Positions 8,431 to 15,645 of a stretch of 36,226 nucleotides of DNA are shown piece after piece. The first letter of the stretch is position 1. Each line of letters begins with the position of its first letter. The translations under genes and the position numbers were made by a program. The stretch covers positions 1 to 36,226 of the forward strand of contig NZ_SMKC01000035.1 in assembly GCF_004348315.1 (NCBI RefSeq), in the 5' to 3' direction. The notes beneath the pieces were generated by a model. That model searched no databases, was not told where the DNA came from, and was given only the letters and a program-made list of their open reading frames with translations. The DNA comes from Streptomyces sp. 8K308. GTDB taxonomy: Bacteria > Actinomycetota > Actinomycetes > Streptomycetales > Streptomycetaceae.

Positions 8431-9126
8431 TCAGCGACTGCCCGTCAGACGCGCGAAGACGACCACGTTTCCGCTGTATCCGGTGGCCTCGTCGAAGGTG
8501 CCGCCGCAGGTGATGACGCGTAGTTCCGCGCCGCCCGCGTGGCGGTAGACGTCCTCAGGCACGTGTCCCTTGTCGTAGACGGCGACGTCGTAGACGGTGA
8601 ACCGCACCGTGCGCCGGTCGTCCCGGGTGACCTCCATGGTGTCGCCGTGGCGTAGGGCCCCCAGGCCGTAGAAGACGGCGGGGCCCGTGGCGTCGTCGAC
8701 GTGCCCGACGATGACGGCGGCGCCGGCCGCGCCGGGCGGTGGGGCGCCGTCGTACCAGCCGGCGACGTCACCGGCTTCCTCCGGCGGCGACTCGAGCCAG
8801 CCCTCGGGATCGAGGCCGACGCGGAGCAGTGGGGCGGCGACGTCGATGGCGGGTATGGAGAGCCAGGTGGGCTCGGCGGGCGGCAGGGCGTCGGCGGCGG
8901 CGCCGGCGGGCGCCGAGGGCACGTGCCCCGCGTCGTGCCGGGCGGCCGGCTGTGGGGGCCCGGCCGGTTCCTCGGCGCCGGCGAACAGCATGGACAGGCC
9001 GAGGGCCAGGACGGCCGAGGACGCGGCGAGCGCGGCTCGGACGCCCCAGCCGGACGGCTCGTCACCGCCGTAGGGGGTGGCGTGGAGGCCCGGCGCGGGC
9101 CCGGCTATGGACTCCGGTATGCGCAT
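8431..9126 (-). CDS. Class F sortase
   Basis: A 231-residue membrane-anchored transpeptidase. It has a short cytoplasmic N-terminus, one transmembrane segment (about 30-50), a Pro/Ala-rich linker (52-86) and the sortase barrel (87-231). Catalytic residues are visible: H142 in VGHVDD, C207 in VITCGG, and R226 near the end of NVVVFARL as the likely arginine. The CGGTFD context is typical of class F. It should cleave a C-terminal sorting signal and attach the protein to peptidoglycan; the next gene encodes an obvious candidate. ATG 9126 has a weak GGTGA; ATG 9174 in frame is possible but sits on the -10 box. Confidence 0.9.
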   Translation of the reverse strand: MRIPESIAGPAPGLHATPYGGDEPSGWGVRAALAASSAVLALGLSMLFAGAEEPAGPPQPAARHDAGHVPSAPAGAAADALPPAEPTWLSIPAIDVAAPLLRVGLDPEGWLESPPEEAGDVAGWYDGAPPPGAAGAAVIVGHVDDATGPAVFYGLGALRHGDTMEVTRDDRRTVRFTVYDVAVYDKGHVPEDVYRHAGGAELRVITCGGTFDEATGYSGNVVVFARLTGSR

Positions 9127-9148
9127 GGCGGTCACCACTCGTGGGAGG

Positions 9149-9181
9149 GGCCCCCGCGCGGGGGCCTTCACCATCACGCTA
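9149..9181 (-). promoter_or_regulatory. Sortase promoter -10 and 5' leader hairpin
   Basis: TAGCGT (9181-9176, minus strand) predicts transcription from about 9169. The leader would then open with the perfect 18-bp palindrome GGCCCCCGCGCGGGGGCC (9149-9166), ahead of the ATG at 9126. The hairpin could instead terminate the kinase/Nudix transcript that ends at 9245. Confidence 0.45.
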
Positions 9182-9244
9182 GAGCCGTCCGTGACGCGTC
9201 GCGATTCGACGCGGGCGCGGGACGCCACCGGGAAGGGCGGCGGA

Positions 9245-10267
9245 TCAGGCGCCGACTGGGACGCCGGCCTCCAGGTTGAGCGCCCGCCCCTGGGCGCGGG
9301 CGCGCAGCGCCCAGCGCAGTCGGGCGACCCGGTTGGGCGAGAGCAGCCGCTCGGCCTCCGCCTCGGTGGCGAAACACCAGCCGCGCAGTTCCTCCCCGGG
9401 CAGCAGCACCTCGTCGACGCGCGCCGCGTCGAGGCGCCCGCCGTCGAAGAGCAGCCGCAGCCCGCCGAACTGGGCGGCGCTCGGCGGTTCCCAGTCGACC
9501 ACCAGCAGCGCCGGCTCCCGGGCCAGCCGGAGGCCGAGCTCCTCGGCCACCTCCCGGACGGCCGCCCGGGCCGGGGCCTCGCCCGGCTCCACCACGCCGC
9601 CGGGGAACTCCCAGCCGGCCTTGTAGGTGGGGTCCACGAGGAGCACCCGGTCCCGGTCGTCGAAGAGCAGCACGCCGGCTGCCAGTGTCTGGGCGCGCGG
9701 CGGCGGCGTCTGCACGATCCGGCAGACGCCCTCGCCACGCCGTACGGCCTCGGCGAGCAGCTCCGCCGTCTGACGCGGGGTCAACAGCGAGGTGTCGACG
9801 GTGTGCGCGTCGGCGCTCAGCCAGCCGAGCGCGGCGTCGTACTGAGGCAGGTGCCCCAGGCACCAGTTGCGCACCGCGTCGCCGTCGCTGGCGGCGCGCT
9901 GGTCTATCCGGGCCCGCAGAAACGTTTCATCCGGACGGAGGAGAAAATGCTGGACCGTGATCCGGCGGGCGGCGAGCCCGCCGAAGATCTCGTCCCGGTG
10001 CTCCTGGACCAGCAGGGTCATGGGGGCGATCAACGGCCCTGGGATCTCGGCCAGCAGCGCCACCGCGGTGTCCACCACGAGGCGCCGCCAAGCGGGCAGC
10101 TCCTGCACGTCGTCCACCTGGGCCAACCGCTCCTTGGGCAGCATCTTCGACAGCTCGGCCCCGACCAGGTCCGGGTCGTAGAGCGTGCTGCCCGGCAGCA
10201 GGTGGAGCAGTTCGTGTGCCGCCGTGGTCTTGCCGGCGCCGAACGCCCCGTTCAGCCAGATGATCAC
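9245..10267 (-). CDS. P-loop kinase-like / Nudix hydrolase fusion
   Basis: A 340-residue two-domain protein. Residues 1-180 form an AAA/adenylate-kinase-like P-loop domain with Walker A GAFGAGKTT (7-15) at the extreme N-terminus. Residues 185-340 form a Nudix hydrolase with a complete box: G225, E231, R239, E240, E243, E244, G246. The fold predicts nucleotide binding plus hydrolysis of a nucleoside diphosphate derivative. A coupled role in nucleotide salvage or damage clean-up is inference. Start GTG 10267 is supported by SD AAGGAGG, 29 nt after the ROK kinase stop, so it is likely cotranscribed. Confidence 0.9.
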   Translation of the reverse strand: MIIWLNGAFGAGKTTAAHELLHLLPGSTLYDPDLVGAELSKMLPKERLAQVDDVQELPAWRRLVVDTAVALLAEIPGPLIAPMTLLVQEHRDEIFGGLAARRITVQHFLLRPDETFLRARIDQRAASDGDAVRNWCLGHLPQYDAALGWLSADAHTVDTSLLTPRQTAELLAEAVRRGEGVCRIVQTPPPRAQTLAAGVLLFDDRDRVLLVDPTYKAGWEFPGGVVEPGEAPARAAVREVAEELGLRLAREPALLVVDWEPPSAAQFGGLRLLFDGGRLDAARVDEVLLPGEELRGWCFATEAEAERLLSPNRVARLRWALRARAQGRALNLEAGVPVGA

Positions 10268-10296
10268 TTAATCCCCCTCCTTCTTCGCCCTTGCTG

Positions 10297-11262
10297 TCAG
10301 TTGCCCGCTTCCCCCAGGATCAAAAACGTATCCGGATCACTCCAGCAGGCCGCCGCGGCGCCGACCAGGCCGGCGTCCGTGCCGAGCTGCGCCGGCACCA
10401 CCTCCAGGTCGCTGACGTACGGCAGGGTGGCGTACCCCCGCAGGGCACGGCGCAGCGGACCGAACAGCACCTCGCCCGCCTGGCTGACGCCGCCGCCGAC
10501 GACCACGGTCTCGATCTCGACCAGGGTGGCGGTGGCGGCGATTCCGGCGGCAAGCGCGCGGGCCGACCGGTCGTAGGCCTCAAGGGCGATCGGGTCGCCG
10601 GCGGCCGCCGCGACGGCCACACCGGCGGCGGTGGCGTCCCCGTCGGGCTCGGCCGGGCGCCAGCCGGCGGCCTGGGCGTAGCGTGCGATGTTGGTGCCGC
10701 TGGCGATGCGCTCCACGCAGCCGCGGCCGCCGCACGGACAGAGGTCCCCGTTGAAGTCGACGCTGATGTGGCCGATGTGGCCGGCGTTGCCGGTCGGGCC
10801 CGGTCTGAGCCGGCCGTCGAGGATCAGCCCGCCCCCGACGCCGGTGGACACCACCATGCACAGGGCGTTGGAGCGGCCGCGGGCGGCGCCCACCCAGTGC
10901 TCGCCGGCGGCGATGGCGGCGCCGTCACCCACGAGGGTGATGGGGAGGTCGCCGGTGAGCTTGCGGACGCCGTCGACGAGTGGGAAGTCGCGCCAGGCGG
11001 GGATGTTGACCGGGCTGACCGTGCCGTTGCGCGCGTCGACCGGGCCGGCGCTGCCGATGCCGACGGCCGCGGCCCTGGGCCACAGCTCGTGCTCGGTCAG
11101 CCGGGCGACGACGTCGGTCACGGACCGCAACACGCTCTCCGCCGACTCCCGGGCCCTGGTCGGGCCCTGGACGCGGTGGAGCAGGTCCCCGGTGCCGTCC
11201 ACGAGGGCACCGGCGACTTTGGTGCCGCCGATGTCGACGGCGGCGACAAGATCAGTGGTCAT
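10297..11262 (-). CDS. ROK-family sugar kinase
   Basis: About 321 residues of ROK kinase. Phosphate loop DIGGTK (10-15), GNAGHIGH (159-166) and zinc motif CxCGxxGC (C175, C177, C182) are present. Catalytic D113 sits in VGDGAAIAAGEH, where classical glucokinases have NDxN; the flanking sugar-binding Asn residues are replaced by Gly and Ala, so glucose may not be the substrate. The start is uncertain: ATG 11262 fits the family's usual beginning, while ATG 11310 adds 16 residues; neither has a clear SD. It lies downstream of the DUF6986 lyase on the same strand with a short gap, suggesting an operon. Confidence 0.87.
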   Translation of the reverse strand: MTTDLVAAVDIGGTKVAGALVDGTGDLLHRVQGPTRARESAESVLRSVTDVVARLTEHELWPRAAAVGIGSAGPVDARNGTVSPVNIPAWRDFPLVDGVRKLTGDLPITLVGDGAAIAAGEHWVGAARGRSNALCMVVSTGVGGGLILDGRLRPGPTGNAGHIGHISVDFNGDLCPCGGRGCVERIASGTNIARYAQAAGWRPAEPDGDATAAGVAVAAAAGDPIALEAYDRSARALAAGIAATATLVEIETVVVGGGVSQAGEVLFGPLRRALRGYATLPYVSDLEVVPAQLGTDAGLVGAAAACWSDPDTFLILGEAGN

Positions 11263-11347
11263 GGGCAGGAAGCCTGATCCGAACCGACCCGGCTTGTCCA
11301 GTCGGATCATGGTGAGTTGCGCGACGCTCCGGCGCGCCGGGGCGCGG

Positions 11348-12649
11348 TCAGCCGCTCTGTCGGCCGGCCAGGGTGGCGAGTTGGGCGCGGCTCAGGCCGG
11401 CACGGTCGGTGACCTCGGCGAGGTCGAGGGCGCCGCAGTCAAGACCGCGGAGCAGGAAGCCGGCGAGGGCGCGGGCGGTGGCGGGCTCGTCGAGCACGGC
11501 GGCGGGCGGGCCGCCGGTGGTGCCGGGGCCGGTGGTCCTCGCGTAGGCGGCGAGGCGGGCGGCGGCGGAGTCGAGACCCGCGCGGTAGAAGGCGTAGACG
11601 GCCGCGTAGCGGGTGGGCAGGTGGCCGGGATGCATGTCCCAGCCCTGGTAGTAGCCGCGGGCCAGGGCGCGGCTGACGAGGCCGTGGTGGAGGCGCCAGG
11701 TGGCGTGCACCTGGGCGGTGTCGCCGGTGGGCAGAACGTTGGTCGAGCCGTCGGAGAGGCGGACGCCGGTGCCGGCGGCGGCGACCTGCATGACCGCTTT
11801 GGCGTGGTCGGCGGCCGGGTGGTCGGGAGCCTGGTGCGCGGCGCTGATCTGGAGGGCGGCGCTGTAGTCGAAGGTGCCGTAGTGCAGGGCGGTGGCGCGG
11901 CCCCCTGCGGCGTCGATGAGCCGGGCGACGGTGGCGGTTCCGTCGGGGCCGAGGATGGACTGGCTGGTCTCGATCTGGATCTCGAAGCCGAGCCGGCCCT
12001 GTGGCAGACCGGCGGCGGTCTCGAACTCGCGGCAGAGGGTGGCCATCGCGGCGACCTGCTCGGGGCGGGAGACCTTGGGCAGGGTGATGGCGAGGCCGGT
12101 GGGGAGCGGGCCGGCGGCCAACAGGGTGGTCAGGAAGACGTCGAGGGTGCGGATGCCGCGGTCGCGGACGGCGGCCTCGAGGCACTTCATGCGCAGGCCG
12201 ACGAAGGGGGGCGCGGTGCGGTCCGCGGTGGCGCGGGCGACGAGCCGGGCGGCGCGGGCGGCGTCGGCGTCCTCCTCGGCGTCCGGCCGGGTGCCGTAGC
12301 CGTCCTCGAAGTCGATCCTGAGGTCCTCGACGGGCTCGGCGGTCAGCTTCGCGTGGACGCGCTGGTGGACGGGGACGGCGAGGGACTCGGGGAGGTCGAG
12401 CGTGGCCGCGAGGGCGGCGGCGTCCGGGGCGTGCGCGGCGAGCAGGGCGAGGGCCTGCTCGCCCCAGGCGCGGGTGGTGCCGGCAGTGAACCGGTCGGCG
12501 GGGACGTAGACGGTGTGCACGGGCTGGCGGGTGGCTGGGTCACCCGGATAGCGGCGGGCGAGGTCGGCGTCGACGTCGGCGAGCGAGGCGGCGACGCCGG
12601 CTGTCACCGCCGCCGTCAGGGTGGTCGTCACCGGTGTCCGCTGAGCCAT
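11348..12649 (-). CDS. DUF6986 family protein (HpcH/HpaI aldolase-like)
   Basis: A 433-residue TIM-barrel protein resembling the citrate lyase beta/HpcH-HpaI aldolase superfamily. Candidate metal and catalytic residues are the acidic cluster RIDFEDGYG (D113, E115, D116), K192 in LPKVSRPEQ and E227 in FEIQIETSQ. It probably forms or cleaves a C-C bond next to a carboxylate; the substrate is unknown. As I recall, actinobacterial homologues are linked with purine/allantoin catabolism, but no such genes are here. ATG 12649 is preferred for its GCGGAG SD; GTG 12658 is possible. An excellent palindrome lies 24 nt upstream. Confidence 0.75.
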   Translation of the reverse strand: MAQRTPVTTTLTAAVTAGVAASLADVDADLARRYPGDPATRQPVHTVYVPADRFTAGTTRAWGEQALALLAAHAPDAAALAATLDLPESLAVPVHQRVHAKLTAEPVEDLRIDFEDGYGTRPDAEEDADAARAARLVARATADRTAPPFVGLRMKCLEAAVRDRGIRTLDVFLTTLLAAGPLPTGLAITLPKVSRPEQVAAMATLCREFETAAGLPQGRLGFEIQIETSQSILGPDGTATVARLIDAAGGRATALHYGTFDYSAALQISAAHQAPDHPAADHAKAVMQVAAAGTGVRLSDGSTNVLPTGDTAQVHATWRLHHGLVSRALARGYYQGWDMHPGHLPTRYAAVYAFYRAGLDSAAARLAAYARTTGPGTTGGPPAAVLDEPATARALAGFLLRGLDCGALDLAEVTDRAGLSRAQLATLAGRQSG

Positions 12650-12672
12650 CCGCACCACTCCGCCCCGCGCGG

Positions 12673-12689
12673 TTCAACATTACGTTGAA
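12673..12689. promoter_or_regulatory. Candidate operator TTCAAC-N5-GTTGAA
   Basis: Perfect 6-bp arms, spacer ATTAC, in an AT-rich patch of the 244-nt gap upstream of the DUF6986 gene. Size and symmetry fit a dimeric repressor. No regulator gene is adjacent. I found no second symmetrical copy in the window. The rest of the gap (12690-12893) shows no convincing gene; TTGACC at 12788 could be a -35 for the small rightward gene. Confidence 0.55.
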
Positions 12690-12893
12690 GAATTCGGTGG
12701 ACAGAACCTAACCGGCGACCAGCCCGAAACACAACAGTCCGCACGTCATGCCCTGTTCACGGCGGGCGAGCCGATCGGCACCGAGCATTGACCGGAGGGC
12801 AAAGGCCGTGTCACGCGGCTGCCGGACGCTGGTGGCGAGGGCCCCGAGGCGGTCAGTCCGCGGGCCCAGGGCGGTCAACCAACGGAGGAGACC

Positions 12894-13112
12894 ATGGAGT
12901 ACTACCAGCTGCTGGCCGGGCTGGCCATCGGCCGGCTCAACGAGGACGACGGCAGCGGTCCGCCGCCGGCGGTGCCGGGGCACGAGTTGGACCGGCGGGC
13001 GAGCCGGCGGTCGGACGGGGCCACGAGCGCGGGGCTCGCGCGGCCGGGACGGCGGCGACGCGGCCGGTTTCGGGGCAGGACGCGCGGCGCGGCGCCCGCG
13101 ACCGTCACCTGA
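12894..13112 (+). CDS. Small basic protein of unknown function
   Basis: A 72-residue protein I do not recognise. It begins MEYYQLLAGLAIGRLNED, a short amphipathic helix, and then becomes Arg/Gly-rich and strongly basic with no Cys. The case for a real gene is the strong SD GGAGGAG placed 4-5 nt before the ATG, plus independent position between two leftward operons. The stop codon lies in the loop of a long hairpin, so the last residues are dictated by the terminator arm. A short peptide with RNA or nucleic-acid affinity is conceivable from charge only. Confidence 0.6.
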   Translation: MEYYQLLAGLAIGRLNEDDGSGPPPAVPGHELDRRASRRSDGATSAGLARPGRRRRGRFRGRTRGAAPATVT

Positions 13113-13134
13113 GGGTGACGGGCGGGCGCCGCGC
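13087..13134. terminator. Strong bidirectional stem-loop over a stop codon
   Basis: A 13-bp outer stem (13087-13099 with 13122-13134), a 2-nt bulge and an 8-bp inner stem CCGTCACC/GGTGACGG (13102-13109 with 13114-13121) close on the tetraloop tgag, which contains the small gene's stop. It separates that gene from convergent etfA. There is no T-tract, as usual in Streptomyces. Confidence 0.8.
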
Positions 13135-13154
13135 GGGGCCCGTGGGGGCTGGTG

Positions 13155-14117
13155 TCAGCCCTTGCGGGCCTTCACCTCGTCCGTGAGGGCGGGGACGACG
13201 TCGAAGAGATCGCCCACCACGCCGTAGTCGGCGAGCTCGAAGATCGGCGCCTCGGCGTCCTTGTTGACGGCGACGATGGTCTTGGAGGTCTGCATGCCGG
13301 CGCGGTGCTGGATGGCGCCGGAGATGCCGACCGCGATGTAGAGCTGCGGCGAGACGGTCTTGCCGGTCTGGCCGACCTGGTGCGAGTGCGGGTACCAGTC
13401 GGCGTCCACGGCCGCCCGGGAGGCGCCGACCGCGGCGCCGAGGGTGTCGGCGAGCGCCTCGATCAGCGCGAAGTTCTCCGCGCCGTTCAGGCCGCGGCCG
13501 CCGGAGACGACGATGGCGGCCTCGGTGAGCTCGGGGCGGCCGGTGGACTCGCGGGGGCTGCGGGACACGACCCGGGTGCCGGTGGCCAGCGGGCCGAAGG
13601 TGACGTCGAGCGGCTCGACGGTGCCGGCGGCGGGTGCGGGCTCGACGGCGGCCGAGTTGGGCTTGACGGTGATGACCGGGGTGCCCTTGGCGACCCGGGA
13701 GGTGGTGGTGAAGGCGGCGGCGAACACGGACTGGGTGGCCACCGGTCCCGACTCGCCGGCGGTCACGTCGACGGCGTCGGTGATGAGGCCGGAGCCGATA
13801 CGGACGGCGAGCCGGGCGGCGATCTCCTTGGCCTCGCCCGAGGAAGGAACGAGCACGGCGGCCGGGGAGACGGCCCGGTAGGCGGCCTCCAGGGCGTCGA
13901 CCTTGGGGACGACGAGGTAGTCGGCGAACTCGGGCGCGTCGGCGGTGAGCACGCGCACGGCGCCGTGCTCGGCGAGCACGGGGGCCGCGGTCTCGGCGCC
14001 GGCGCCGAGGACGACGGCGACCGGGTCGCCGAGGCGGCGGGCCAGGGTCAGCAGCTCCAGGGTTGGCTTGCGGACGGCGCCGTCCAGGTGGTCGGTGTAG
14101 ACGAGGACTTCAGCCAT
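13155..14117 (-). CDS. etfA: Electron transfer flavoprotein subunit alpha
   Basis: A 320-residue EtfA. The N-terminal domain begins [13 protein letters not shown]. The C-terminal FAD domain has [12 protein letters not shown], the [39 protein letters not shown] segment (FAD binding) and the [12 protein letters not shown] strand, all diagnostic. With EtfB it accepts electrons from acyl-CoA dehydrogenases and passes them to the membrane quinone pool. ATG 14117 follows GGAG. It lies 61 nt behind etfB, same strand, so it is cotranscribed. Confidence 0.96.
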   Translation of the reverse strand: MAEVLVYTDHLDGAVRKPTLELLTLARRLGDPVAVVLGAGAETAAPVLAEHGAVRVLTADAPEFADYLVVPKVDALEAAYRAVSPAAVLVPSSGEAKEIAARLAVRIGSGLITDAVDVTAGESGPVATQSVFAAAFTTTSRVAKGTPVITVKPNSAAVEPAPAAGTVEPLDVTFGPLATGTRVVSRSPRESTGRPELTEAAIVVSGGRGLNGAENFALIEALADTLGAAVGASRAAVDADWYPHSHQVGQTGKTVSPQLYIAVGISGAIQHRAGMQTSKTIVAVNKDAEAPIFELADYGVVGDLFDVVPALTDEVKARKG

Positions 14118-14178
14118 GGGAATCGCGTCTCCAGCGGAAGGGTGCGGGCGGTCGGCGGGTGGGCGTCGGCGGCGGCCG

Positions 14179-14964
14179 TCAGATGAACTTGCGCTCGGCC
14201 AGGAAGGCGGCGAGCCGCTTGCCGCCGTCGCCCTCGTCCGTGACGATCTCGCCCTTGGTGCGGGCCGGGCGCTCGGCGGCGGACTCGACGGCGGTCCAGG
14301 CGCCGGCGAGGCCGACCTCTTCGGCCTCGATGCCCAGGTCCTCCAGGTCCAGGGTCTCCACGGGCTTCTTCTTGGCGGCCATGATGCCCTTGAACGAGGG
14401 GTAGCGCGCCTCACCCGACTGGTCGGTGACGGAGATGACGGCCGGCAGCTCGGCCTGCAGGCGCTCGGTCGCGGCGTCGCCGTCCCTGCGGCCCGTCACC
14501 TTCCCGTCGGCGACGGAGAGTTCGGAGAGCAGGGTGACCTGGGGGACGCCGAGGCGCTCGGCCAGCAGCGCGGGCAGCACGCCCATGCCGCCGTCGGTGG
14601 AGGCCATGCCGCAGACGACGAGGTCGTAGCCGGCGTGCTCGATGGCCTTGGCGAGGACGAGCGAGGTGCCGACGACGTCGGTGCCGTGGAGATCGTCGTC
14701 CTCGACGTGGACGGCCTTGTCCGCGCCCATGGACAGGGCCTTGCGCAGGGCGTCGGTGGCGTCCTCTGGGCCCACGGTGACGACCGTGACCTCGGCCTCC
14801 TCGGCGTCCTCGGAGATCCGGAGGGCCTGCTCGACGGCGTACTCGTCCAGCTCCGAGAGCAGCCCGTCCACGGAGTCCCGGTCGGTGGTCAGGTCGTCGG
14901 CGAACCGTCGGTCGCCGGTGGCGTCGGGCACGTACTTCACACAGACAACGATCCTCAGGCTCAC
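14179..14964 (-). CDS. etfB: Electron transfer flavoprotein subunit beta
   Basis: A 261-residue EtfB beginning SLRIVVCVKYVPDATGDR, with the AMP-binding region VVCGMASTDGGMGVLPALLAERLG and the C-terminal recognition-loop region PSFKGIMAAKKKPVE that contacts partner dehydrogenases. It pairs with downstream EtfA in beta-oxidation electron flow. Start GTG 14964 is chosen for the GGAG at proper distance and the family's usual start. A palindromic element 54 nt upstream resembles the one before the DUF4442 thioesterase gene, suggesting shared regulation with fatty-acid metabolism. Confidence 0.96.
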   Translation of the reverse strand: MSLRIVVCVKYVPDATGDRRFADDLTTDRDSVDGLLSELDEYAVEQALRISEDAEEAEVTVVTVGPEDATDALRKALSMGADKAVHVEDDDLHGTDVVGTSLVLAKAIEHAGYDLVVCGMASTDGGMGVLPALLAERLGVPQVTLLSELSVADGKVTGRRDGDAATERLQAELPAVISVTDQSGEARYPSFKGIMAAKKKPVETLDLEDLGIEAEEVGLAGAWTAVESAAERPARTKGEIVTDEGDGGKRLAAFLAERKFI

Positions 14965-15018
14965 GCCGGCTCTCCTACTGCTATCGGTCCGCACACGGGG
15001 CAATGGGAAGATCAACCC

Positions 15019-15041
15019 GGTTGTTACTGGCCAGTACAACC
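15019..15041 (-). promoter_or_regulatory. Operator-like palindrome upstream of etfB
   Basis: Perfect core TACTGGCCAGTA (15025-15036) flanked by GGTTG and CAACC (one extra T on the left), a 22-23 bp dyad. Read on the minus strand, its AGTAACAACC end and TACnGnC core match 2505-2527. It resembles TetR-family sites of fatty-acid genes; the regulator is not identified. Confidence 0.6.
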
Positions 15042-15115
15042 AAGGGTATCCCCCACGGGCAAGCATGTCGCACTGTGACCTTGCCTACGTGCGTATTGTC
15101 CGATCGCCCGGTGGG

Positions 15116-15451
15116 TCAGTCGGTGATCGCCGCGCCCAGTGCGGCGATCACGTCGGCCCGACGGGGCTGGCCGACAGCGCGGCGGACCACCCGGCCCTCG
15201 GCGTCCAGCACGAGCACGGTGGGGGTGCGGGAGATCCCGAGGCGGCGCGTCAGGTCGAGCCGCGCCTCGGCGTCGATCTCCAGGTGCGCGACGCCCTCGA
15301 CCAGGGCAGCGACGTCCGCCAGGATCCGGCGGGTGGCCCGACACGGCTGGCAGAAGGCGGTGGAGAACTGCACCAGCGTGGCGCGTCCGCCCAGCGGTCC
15401 GGCGCCCAGGTCCGCGGCGTCCAGGCGGGCGGGCGTCACCGGTTCGCTCAT
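15116..15451 (-). CDS. Thioredoxin-family protein
   Basis: A 111-residue thioredoxin-fold protein with active site FCQPC (C34, C37) instead of the usual WCGPC, and the cis-proline loop ISRTPTVLVLD. No signal peptide, so it is cytosolic. Its likely role is disulfide reduction or a redox relay; the CQPC pair suggests a redox potential different from classic TrxA. ATG 15451 has a GGAGGA SD. It lies upstream of etfB on the same strand but is separated by about 150 nt holding the etf promoter. Confidence 0.9.
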   Translation of the reverse strand: MSEPVTPARLDAADLGAGPLGGRATLVQFSTAFCQPCRATRRILADVAALVEGVAHLEIDAEARLDLTRRLGISRTPTVLVLDAEGRVVRRAVGQPRRADVIAALGAAITD

Positions 15452-15598
15452 CGTCGACGTCCTCCGCTTCGCTCCACGAGTGGCCTCGACGAGCGGCAGC
15501 GCGCCGGAGCCCCGTTTCATTCCCGGCCCCTGATGGCGCGGCCTCGCCGGGGGGACTGGCGATTCTCCCGGCTTTGGGGCACGATTCGGCCGCGCCGC

Positions 15599-15618
15599 AA
15601 GTTACGCAGGCGTAGGTT
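15599..15618 (+). promoter_or_regulatory. Operator-like palindrome at the acyltransferase promoter
   Basis: TACGC-AG-GCGTA core with AA/TT ends (7 of 9 positions symmetrical per arm). Its right half contains TAGGTT (15613-15618), a plausible -10, so a bound repressor would occlude the promoter of the gene starting at 15646. It resembles sites of TetR-type lipid regulators; identity unknown. Confidence 0.5.
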
Positions 15619-15645
15619 CGAAGCACTTGAAGAGGGGCCCTCCGC

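Noticed and set aside
12708..12983. Leftward frame of 91 codons overlapping the small gene
   Set aside because: No SD, and it overlaps the better-supported rightward gene.
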